Source: Paracoccus solventivorans (GTDB lineage: Bacteria; Pseudomonadota; Alphaproteobacteria; Rhodobacterales; Rhodobacteraceae). From it: DNA of 64,000 bases. The position numbers were made by a program, and so were the translations under genes. The notes under the pieces are model-generated. The model saw nothing but the letters and a program-made list of their open reading frames with translations, made no database searches and was not told the DNA's origin. The stretch is from contig NZ_FRCK01000003.1 of the NCBI RefSeq assembly GCF_900142875.1, forward strand, positions 186,001-250,000. The letters are read 5' to 3'. Shown piece by piece: positions 58,371 to 64,000 of the stretch (position 1 is its first letter; every line of letters begins with the position of its first letter).

Positions 58371-59231
58371 ATGAAAGCCCTGCTTCTTGCCGCCACGTCG
58401 TCGCTTGCCCTGACCGGCTTTGCGATGGCCCAGACCCCGGCCCCGGACGGCACCGCCACCACGACCACCGAATCGACGACCATCGTCGAGGATGCGGCGA
58501 CGGACCTCGACAATGCGGCCGCGGGTGCTGCGGATCAGCTCGAGGACGGGGCCGACAGTGCCGAAAGCGCGGTTGACGAGACCGTGACCACCGGCACCGC
58601 CGATGTGGTCGAGGATGCCGCCGACAGCGCCGAAAGCGCCGCGGACGAGGCGGTGACCGCCGGTTCGGGCGACGCCGCCGTCACCACCACGACCGACACC
58701 ACCACCACGACCACCGATACTACCGCGACCACCGACACCATGGGCACGGATGCGCCGGGTTCGGACGTGACGCCGGCGCCGATGACCCCGGCGGACGGCA
58801 CCACCACCACGACCACCGACATGACCACCACCGACACCACCGGCGCCGTCGTGGTCGCCCCCGATGTCGATGCGCCCGCGCTCAGCGCCGACAATCCCGG
58901 GATGCTGGGGTCGTGGCTGCTCAACCGCCGGATCTGGACCACCAACCAGCCCTCGTCCACCGTCTGGGACGACCCGGTGCTGACCGAGCGCCCGGCCGAG
59001 TGGACCGATATCGCCAAGGTCGGCGACATCGTGGTCGACGCCGACGGCAACGTGCTGGGTTATGTCGCGGATATCGGCGGCTTCCTGGGCATCGGCGCCA
59101 AGCAGGTGCTGCTGGGCAAGGACGCGCTGCATTTCGTCCGCATCGGCGACGACGCGTTCTTTGCCACCAACTTCACCCGCGAAGAGCTGGAAGCGCTGCC
59201 GGATTTCGACAAATCCACCGTCATGCAGTGA
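58371..59231 (+). CDS. Secreted PRC-barrel protein with Thr-rich linker
   Basis: A 286-residue protein. Signal peptide MKALLLAATSSLALTGFAMA, then acidic repeats (EDGADSAESAVDETV and EDAADSAESAADEAV), a Thr/Asp-rich low-complexity stretch (104-158), and a C-terminal PRC-barrel (about 210-265, with DIGGFLGIGAKQ). AAAGGAGG stands seven bases before the ATG. PRC-barrels occur in photosynthetic reaction-centre H subunit and RimM; this paralogue class has no defined role. Confidence 0.82.
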   Translation: MKALLLAATSSLALTGFAMAQTPAPDGTATTTTESTTIVEDAATDLDNAAAGAADQLEDGADSAESAVDETVTTGTADVVEDAADSAESAADEAVTAGSGDAAVTTTTDTTTTTTDTTATTDTMGTDAPGSDVTPAPMTPADGTTTTTTDMTTTDTTGAVVVAPDVDAPALSADNPGMLGSWLLNRRIWTTNQPSSTVWDDPVLTERPAEWTDIAKVGDIVVDADGNVLGYVADIGGFLGIGAKQVLLGKDALHFVRIGDDAFFATNFTREELEALPDFDKSTVMQ

Positions 59232-59255
59232 TCCGGCCCGCAAGACGGCCAGACG

Positions 59256-59280
59256 GGGCGCCCTTCGGGGCGCCCTTTTT
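59256..59280 (+). terminator. Rho-independent terminator after the first PRC-barrel gene
   Basis: GGGCGCCC, a TTCG tetraloop and GGGCGCCC form an 8-bp stem (59256-59275) followed by TTTTT (59276-59280). It ends the first PRC-barrel gene before the second. Confidence 0.85.
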
Positions 59281-59361
59281 CGTTGCGGCTGGAACCCTGG
59301 TTGGCCGCTCGGGTTGATCCGGCGATGCCCGGAGCACACCACAGGACAAGGATCTCATGCC

Positions 59362-60489
59362 ATGCTGAGCAAGCATCTTCTGGGGACAGCCGCAGTGCTG
59401 TCACTCGTCGCCGCGGGGGCGATGGCGCAGACCGATACCGACGCCGCAACCGACCAGGACGCCGCCCCCCCACCGGCCGAGGCGACGACGGACACGGGAA
59501 CCGAGGCAGCGGCCGACGCGCCCGCCGATGATGCTGCCGCAGGCGCCGCCGGGCTGGGCGGGCAGGTGGTGGTCGAGCAGGCCGAGCCGACCGTGACTGT
59601 CGACGCCCCCACGCCGCGGGTCCATGTCAGCCAGCCCGCCCCCCAGGTCACCGTCGAGCAGCCCGAACCGACCGTCACCGTCACCCAGGCCCCGCCCGAG
59701 GTCACGGTCGAGCAATGCGCCCCCAAGATCACCGTCACCCAGGCCGAGCCGACGGTGACCGTGAACATCCCGCAGCCCATCGTCTCGGTCGCGCTGGCCG
59801 ATCCCGAGGTGACCGTGGACGAGGCCCGCCCCGAGGTCACCGTCGAGGTGCCCGAGCCGGTGGTGTCCTTCGTGCAGCCGCAGCCCCGGATCACCGTCGA
59901 GGGCGCCGAGGCCCAGGTCCAGGTGACCGAGGCCGAGCCGCAGATCGACGTCACCCGCGCCACCGAGGCGCAGGTCGAGATCAGGCAGAACCAGCCCGAG
60001 ATCGCGGTCGAACAGGCCGGCGACGCTCAGGTGCAGATGCAGGACGCCCCCGAGCCGCAGGTCGAGGTCGAGGGCGCCGAGCAGGCGCAGGTCGAGGTCC
60101 AGCAGGACCAGCCCGCCGTCGAGGTCACCGGCCCCGCCCCCGCCCCGGCGACCCCGCGGCTGCGCGCCTCCGAGCTTGATATCCGCGAGGGCTATGCCGC
60201 GGTCCCGGTCGAGGAGCTGTCGGCCGACGCGCTGACCGGCACCCCGGTCTATGCAGCCGGCGACGAGCATATCGGCGACATCCGCGACGTGATCGCCGAC
60301 CCCTCTGGGCAGATCCAGCAGGTGATCGTCGGGGTCGGTGGCTTCCTGGGCATCGGCGAACGCGACCTCGCCTATCCCTTCGACGAGGTGTCCTTCCAGC
60401 GCCAGCCCGACGGCAGCGACATGCGCGCCTATGTCGGCACCCCCGCCGCCGAGGTGCAGAACCTGCCCGAATACCTGCCCGAGGAATGA
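59362..60489 (+). CDS. Secreted PRC-barrel protein with long PxVTV repeat region
   Basis: A 375-residue protein. A signal peptide and short acidic stretch are followed by about 190 residues (68-256) with a roughly ten-residue periodicity of x-P-x-V-T-V strands, for example PEPTVTVTQAPPEVTVEQ. The PRC-barrel is C-terminal (about 285-345, with GVGGFLGIGERDL). Both this and its neighbour end on PRC-barrels, so they are probably paralogues by duplication. An extended beta-structure or adhesive stalk is plausible but unproven. Confidence 0.8.
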   Translation: MLSKHLLGTAAVLSLVAAGAMAQTDTDAATDQDAAPPPAEATTDTGTEAAADAPADDAAAGAAGLGGQVVVEQAEPTVTVDAPTPRVHVSQPAPQVTVEQPEPTVTVTQAPPEVTVEQCAPKITVTQAEPTVTVNIPQPIVSVALADPEVTVDEARPEVTVEVPEPVVSFVQPQPRITVEGAEAQVQVTEAEPQIDVTRATEAQVEIRQNQPEIAVEQAGDAQVQMQDAPEPQVEVEGAEQAQVEVQQDQPAVEVTGPAPAPATPRLRASELDIREGYAAVPVEELSADALTGTPVYAAGDEHIGDIRDVIADPSGQIQQVIVGVGGFLGIGERDLAYPFDEVSFQRQPDGSDMRAYVGTPAAEVQNLPEYLPEE

Positions 60490-60533
60490 CTGAGCCCCCG
60501 GCACCACCGGCCGGGCAGGGGACATGAACGGCC

Positions 60534-60562
60534 GGGCGGCAGCGGGACTGCCGCCCGATTTT
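60534..60562 (+). terminator. Rho-independent terminator after the second PRC-barrel gene
   Basis: GGGCGGCAG, a CGGGA loop and CTGCCGCCC form a perfect 9-bp stem (60534-60556) followed by GATTTTC. It closes the PRC-barrel pair. Confidence 0.85.
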
Positions 60563-60928
60563 CGTCATGGCGATTAGCGGTTTCATTTTGGGCGGGTCAC
60601 GCTGCGGGTTTTCAACTGCTTGCGCGGCGCCCGGTTGAGCAGTGCCGGTTGAAGCGCTCGCACAGCCCGGTTCTTTCGCGACCGTTGCCTCGCCGGTATG
60701 CGGCCCCTTGGATTGCGCAGGACCTCTGCCTCGACGGCTCGATTGCCCGCGGGACCTCTTCCTCGGCGGCTCGGTTCCCTCGACGTTCGTCCCAGCCGCT
60801 TGTCGCGGCTTCCGCCTCACGACCATCCCCGCGCGCCGCCTCGCTCCCTCGGGACCCTCTCCGGCCTCGCCCCATCCCCCGCCGCCGTCAGTTTTTCGCC
60901 ATTCCTCCCCCGCGGCGCGCTTTGTCGC
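60563..60928. other. Unassigned region with imperfect 32-bp repeats before tRNA-Asp genes
   Basis: This 366-base stretch lacks a convincing gene on either strand; translations are Arg/Ser/Pro-rich in all frames, typical of non-coding GC-rich DNA. GGACCTCTGCCTCGACGGCT (60720) and GGACCTCTTCCTCGGCGGCT (60752) are imperfect copies 32 bases apart, and CGACCGTTGCCTCGCCGG (near 60680) may be a third. Possibly decayed coding sequence or an unrecognised RNA. Confidence 0.4.
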
Positions 60929-60957
60929 TTGACCTCCTGCGCGGCGATGCGTACATC
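60929..60957 (+). promoter_or_regulatory. Sigma-70-like promoter for the tRNA-Asp genes
   Basis: TTGACC (60929-60934), a 17-base spacer and TACATC (60952-60957) make a plausible promoter. Transcription would begin about 60965, some 28 bases before the first tRNA gene. Weak -10 match, so a candidate only. Confidence 0.5.
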
Positions 60958-60992
60958 CCCGTCACCCCAGAGGCGATCTGGGTGTGGTGTGG

Positions 60993-61069
60993 GCGGTTGT
61001 AGCTCAGTTGGTTAGAGTACCGGCCTGTCACGCCGGGGGTCGCGGGTTCGAGCCCCGTCAACCGCGCCA
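60993..61069 (+). tRNA. tRNA-Asp (GTC)
   Basis: A 77-base cloverleaf with encoded CCA. Acceptor GCGGTTG pairs with CAACCGC; the D-arm is around TAGCTCAGTTGGTTAGAGTA; the anticodon stem CCGGC/GCCGG frames the loop CTGTCAC with GTC at 61027-61029; the T-arm has GGGTTCGAGCCCC. The second gene 33 bases downstream is identical. Confidence 0.97.
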
Positions 61070-61101
61070 TCCACCACCAGACGGTCGCCACCGGGTAATG
61101 C

Positions 61102-61178
61102 GCGGTTGTAGCTCAGTTGGTTAGAGTACCGGCCTGTCACGCCGGGGGTCGCGGGTTCGAGCCCCGTCAACCGCGCCA
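61102..61178 (+). tRNA. tRNA-Asp (GTC), second identical copy
   Basis: A 77-base copy with the same sequence as the gene at 60993, anticodon GTC at 61136-61138, and encoded CCA. A 32-base spacer separates the two, and they probably share a precursor transcript. Recent duplication or homogenisation explains the identity. Confidence 0.97.
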
Positions 61179-61305
61179 CCTTCTCCCTTTCATCCTGTCG
61201 CTTGTCCTGCCGTGCCGACGGTATGCCGGCCGAAATCGCCGGTGCGGCGGGCCTTTTCATCCGGCGTCACATCCCTATGCTGACCCCGTTGCGAAGGAGA
61301 GGCTG

Positions 61306-61797
61306 ATGGCGCGCGGAATCGATTATGGCGGCATGATGCACCGTGCCATGCAGGGGCTGATCGCCGACGTGCTGCAGGTTGTGGCCGAGGAAGGGCTGCC
61401 GGGCGAGCATCATTTCTTCATCACCTTCGACACCCGCGACGAGGGGGTCGAGATGGCCGACTGGCTGCGCGAGCGCTACCCCGAGGAAATGACCATCGTC
61501 ATCCAGCACTGGTTCGACAATCTCAAGGTCACGCACGAGGGCTTCACCATCACCCTGAACTTCGGCAACTCGCCCGAGCCGCTGTACATCCCCTTCGATT
61601 CGGTGCGCACCTTCGTCGACCCCTCGGTCGAGTTCGGCCTGCGATTCGAGACCCAGGAGGGCGAGGGCGACGACGACACCTCGCCCGAGGCCGAGGCCGA
61701 GGGCGGCGACGGCAACGGCGACGATAACGACGACGGACCCGCCGGTGGCACCGGCGGCGGCGCCGAGGTGGTCAGCCTGGACAAATGGCGCAAGTGA
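61306..61797 (+). CDS. sspB: SspB-family ClpXP adaptor
   Basis: A 163-residue protein of the alphaproteobacterial SspB group (DUF2131-like core). HHFFITFDT and EMTIVIQHWFDNLKV are the conserved strands for tag binding, followed by a disordered acidic Gly-rich segment and a final VVSLDKWRK ClpX-binding tail. SspB delivers ssrA-tagged proteins to ClpXP. AAGGAGAGG lies just before the ATG. The gene converges with betI. Confidence 0.9.
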   Translation: MARGIDYGGMMHRAMQGLIADVLQVVAEEGLPGEHHFFITFDTRDEGVEMADWLRERYPEEMTIVIQHWFDNLKVTHEGFTITLNFGNSPEPLYIPFDSVRTFVDPSVEFGLRFETQEGEGDDDTSPEAEAEGGDGNGDDNDDGPAGGTGGGAEVVSLDKWRK

Positions 61798-61832
61798 CCC
61801 GCAGGCGCGCGGCGCGGGCCGGGTGACCGGGC

Positions 61833-62402
61833 TTAGCGCAGCGCGTCGGAGAGCCATTGCTGCACCATGCGGTGCGCCTGGTCCGGGACCGGGCCGCGGG
61901 CGTCGATCACCGCGCGCAGATAGATGCCGTCGATCAGCGCCCCCAGCGTCTCGGCCAGCCGCGCCGCATCCGCGCCCGCCCGCGGCCGCAGCGCGTGCAG
62001 CAGGTTGCTGCGCAGGCGGCGGTGATAGATGGCCAGCAGTCGCGCCGCCTCGGGCTCGGTCAGGGCCAGCGGATAGAAGTTCAGCCAGGCGGCGGTGGTC
62101 TCGCGGTCGAAATGGGCGCTGTCGAGGCTGGCGGCGACGATCGCCTCGGCCCGGCGGTCCGGCGCGGCTGCAGCCAGCGCCTGCCGGACGCTTTCGCCGT
62201 AGCGGATCAGGATGTGGCGCATTGCCGCAACCAGCATCTGCGATTTCGATCCGAAATAGTGATGGGCCAGCGCCGGCGACATCCCCGCATCGCGGGCGAT
62301 CCGGGCCACGGTCACCTCTTGCGTGCCCGTCCGCCCGACGGCGGCGATGGCGGCATCCACCAGGGCCGCCTTTCGGCTGGCCTCGGCCCCGATTTTAGGC
62401 AT
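61833..62402 (-). CDS. betI: BetI-type TetR repressor of choline genes
   Basis: A 189-residue TetR protein of the BetI family, with the helix-turn-helix TVARIARDAGMSPALAHHYF and the BetI-type opening MPKIGAEASRKAALVDAAI. BetI normally represses choline uptake and oxidation until choline is present. The divergent choX gene and an 18-base palindrome between them fit this. betA and betB are not in the window. Confidence 0.88.
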   Translation of the reverse strand: MPKIGAEASRKAALVDAAIAAVGRTGTQEVTVARIARDAGMSPALAHHYFGSKSQMLVAAMRHILIRYGESVRQALAAAAPDRRAEAIVAASLDSAHFDRETTAAWLNFYPLALTEPEAARLLAIYHRRLRSNLLHALRPRAGADAARLAETLGALIDGIYLRAVIDARGPVPDQAHRMVQQWLSDALR

Positions 62403-62451
62403 AAGAGGACCCTCGGCAGAATCACCAAGTGCCGTGAGGAATAGCGCAGCC

Positions 62452-62469
62452 TGATTGACTCGTCAATCA
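62452..62469. promoter_or_regulatory. BetI-operator candidate between betI and choX
   Basis: TGATTGAC (62452-62459), TC, and GTCAATCA (62462-62469) make a perfect 8-bp inverted repeat. It lies 50 bases upstream of the betI start and 48 upstream of choX, so one dimer could control both. This matches BetI operators of known systems in character; binding is inferred. Confidence 0.7.
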
Positions 62470-62516
62470 ACAAACGCCCCGGCGCTGCCACGGAAACGAC
62501 GAAGAAGGAGAAAGCC

Positions 62517-63464
62517 ATGACCTTCCGCACCAGCCTGCTGGCGCTTGCCGCCGCGATGCTGCCGCTGGCCGCGCCCGCCGCGTTTGCGGCCGAGCCCGAC
62601 AGCTGCCGCAGCATCCGCATGTCGGACCCCGGCTGGACCGATATCTCGGCCACCACCGGGCTGACCACCACCGTGCTCAAGGCGCTGGGGTATGAGCCCG
62701 AGGTCACGGTGCTGTCGCTGCCCTTCACCTTCGCCTCGCTGGCCAGCGACGACCTGGACGTGTTCCTGGGCTACTGGCACCCCTCGATGATCGCCGACCT
62801 GCGCCCCTATGCCGAGGCCGGGACCATCGACACGGTGCGCACCAACCTGACCGGCGCCAAATACACGCTGGCCACCAACCAAGCCGGGGTCGAGGCCGGG
62901 ATCACCGATTTCGCGTCCATCGCCGCGCAGCGCGACGTGCTGGAGGGCCGCATCTATGGGATCGAGCCGGGCAACGACGGCAACCGGCTGCTGCTGGACA
63001 TGATCGCTGCCGACCAGTTCGGGCTGGGCACCTTCGAACTGGTCGAATCCAGCGAACAGGGGATGCTGGCGCAGGTCGCCCGCGCCGATGCCGCCGGCAA
63101 GCCGGTGGTGTTCCTGGGGTGGGAGCCGCACCCGATGAACGAACGCTTCGAGATGACCTATCTGCCCGGCGGCGACGAGATCTTCGGCCCCGACCTGGGC
63201 GGCGCCGAGGTGCGCACCACCACCCGCGCCGGCTATGTCGCCGAATGTCCGAACGTCGGCCGACTCCTGCAGAATCTCGAGTTCACCCTGGCGATGGAGA
63301 ACGAGATCATGGGCGCGATCCTCGACGAGGGCCGCGACCCCGAGGCGGCGGCGCGCGACTGGCTCAAGGCGCATCCCGAGGTCGCCGGGCAATGGCTCGA
63401 GGGCGTCACCACCATCGACGGGGGCGATGCGCAGGCGGCGCTGACCACGGCGCTGGAAGGGTGA
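62517..63464 (+). CDS. choX: Choline ABC transporter substrate-binding protein
   Basis: A 315-residue secreted protein. Signal peptide, then an OpuAC-fold binding protein. Trp40, Trp87, Trp202, Tyr116, Asp42 and Asn153 align, with a constant offset of three, to the choline-contacting residues reported for Sinorhizobium ChoX (Trp43, Trp90, Trp205, Tyr119, Asp45, Asn156). It should supply choline for osmoprotectant synthesis. TGATG overlap couples it to choW. AGGAG precedes its start. Confidence 0.93.
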   Translation: MTFRTSLLALAAAMLPLAAPAAFAAEPDSCRSIRMSDPGWTDISATTGLTTTVLKALGYEPEVTVLSLPFTFASLASDDLDVFLGYWHPSMIADLRPYAEAGTIDTVRTNLTGAKYTLATNQAGVEAGITDFASIAAQRDVLEGRIYGIEPGNDGNRLLLDMIAADQFGLGTFELVESSEQGMLAQVARADAAGKPVVFLGWEPHPMNERFEMTYLPGGDEIFGPDLGGAEVRTTTRAGYVAECPNVGRLLQNLEFTLAMENEIMGAILDEGRDPEAAARDWLKAHPEVAGQWLEGVTTIDGGDAQAALTTALEG

Positions 63465-64000
63465 TGGAACGTCTGACCGCGGTCCTGACCGAAAGCAAGC
63501 TGCCGGTCGGCAGGATCGCGCGGCAGGTGTTCGACTGGCTCAAGCTGCACGCCGAGCCGGTGTTCGCCGCGGTCGCGAGCGGGCTGGGGGCGCTGGTCGA
63601 CGCGATCCACGCGGTGCTGGTGTTCCCGCATCCGCTGCTGTTCACCGCAGCGGCGGCGGCGCTGGCGCTGCTGCTGCGGCGCGGGCTGGCGGTCGCTGCC
63701 GGGGTGGCGGCGGGGTTCCTGTTCATCCTCAACCAGGGCTACTGGAAGCCGACGATGGAATCGCTGTCGCTGGTGCTGGCGGCGGGGATCGTCTGCATGG
63801 CGCTGGGGGTGCCCACGGGAATCGCGCTGGCGCACCGGCCGCGGCTCTACCGGCTGGCGCGGCCGCTGCTGGACCTGATGCAGACGCTACCCAGCTTCGT
63901 CTATCTGATCCCGGCGATCGTGTTCTTTGGCATCGGCACGGTGCCGGGGCTGGTTGCCACGGTGATATTCGTGCTGCCGGCGCCGATAAGGCTGACGCGG
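63464..64000 (+). CDS. choW: Choline ABC transporter permease, partial (3' end outside)
   Basis: The first 179 residues of a ProW/ChoW-type permease, open to the window's end with no stop. It has a long N-terminus and then membrane segments (around ALALLLRRG, GVAAGFLFILN, LVLAAGIVCMALG) and the conserved LLDLMQTLPSFVYLIPA. The ATG overlaps the choX TGA. The ATPase choV should follow outside. Confidence 0.9.
   Translation, partial: MERLTAVLTESKLPVGRIARQVFDWLKLHAEPVFAAVASGLGALVDAIHAVLVFPHPLLFTAAAAALALLLRRGLAVAAGVAAGFLFILNQGYWKPTMESLSLVLAAGIVCMALGVPTGIALAHRPRLYRLARPLLDLMQTLPSFVYLIPAIVFFGIGTVPGLVATVIFVLPAPIRLTR

Noticed and set aside
60563..60928. A small protein gene in the gap before tRNA-Asp
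   Set aside because: No frame has a good ribosome site or plausible composition, and the frames end or overlap the tRNA genes.
62452..62469. Origin or attachment-site palindrome
   Set aside because: Its position between betI and choX fits a TetR operator, and there is no integrase or replication gene nearby.

Overview
The window is about 70% G+C, almost fully coding, and reads as a core chromosomal segment of an alphaproteobacterium, most likely Rhodobacterales (Paracoccus/Rhodobacter relatives). The grounds are a C4-pathway 5-aminolevulinate synthase (hemA) with an FNR box, the hprK-rapZ-EIIA-HPr phosphotransfer cluster, a Suv3-type helicase followed by an S4 protein, fdxA and carD, a RodZ-ispG pair, and choXW next to betI. 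The genus is inference. I see no insertion sequence, prophage, CRISPR array or rRNA operon.

Layout. 1-5.2 kb: a class A penicillin-binding protein with an unusual Ala-rich tail, a polyprenyl diphosphate synthase, and three small or modifying proteins. 5.2-10.8 kb: the phosphate uptake operon pstSCAB-phoU behind a tandem-repeat leader. 10.8-19.2 kb: lpd, a DUF924-MFS-queA operon, the hisC-tyrA aromatic/histidine pair, a DUF2125 protein and a gamma-glutamylcyclotransferase. 19.2-26.9 kb: RNase R, PEP carboxykinase, the HprK/RapZ/EIIA/HPr regulatory phosphotransferase genes, a TetR regulator and a DUF2852 membrane protein with a perfect palindrome in front. 26.9-33 kb: glutamate-cysteine ligase, a PIN protein and zwf-pgl-pgi. 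33-40.4 kb: a lipase-like hydrolase with an SCP2 protein, then a TPR protein, helicase, S4 protein, fdxA and carD (with a structured leader), and an exported protein of lower G+C. 40.5-49.7 kb: an M20 peptidase, hemA, rodZ, ispG, dsbA, an aminotransferase and an N-acetylmuramoyl-L-alanine amidase. 49.7-58.3 kb: a second class A PBP, prfB, a patatin, psuG, tyrS and anmK. 58.3-64 kb: two PRC-barrel secreted proteins, two identical tRNA-Asp genes, sspB, and betI divergent from choXW, the last gene running off the window.

Functional themes are cell-wall growth and recycling (two PBPs, an amidase, RodZ, AnmK), central carbon and PEP control (pckA, HprK/HPr, zwf-pgl-pgi), redox and haem (gshA, fdxA, hemA, dsbA), phosphate uptake and choline uptake.

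The most distinctive non-coding signal is a family of dispersed elements lying mainly at gene 3' ends: GC-rich hairpins followed by a GGATATTTG-like motif, in places enlarged into a roughly 110-150 bp repeat around a GATCCGCC box. Other points of interest are the multi-hairpin terminator-like leader of carD, the palindrome between tetR and the DUF2852 gene, paired motif copies between pckA and hprK where chvI-chvG often lies in relatives, and an unexplained 0.4 kb repeat-bearing stretch before the tRNA-Asp genes.
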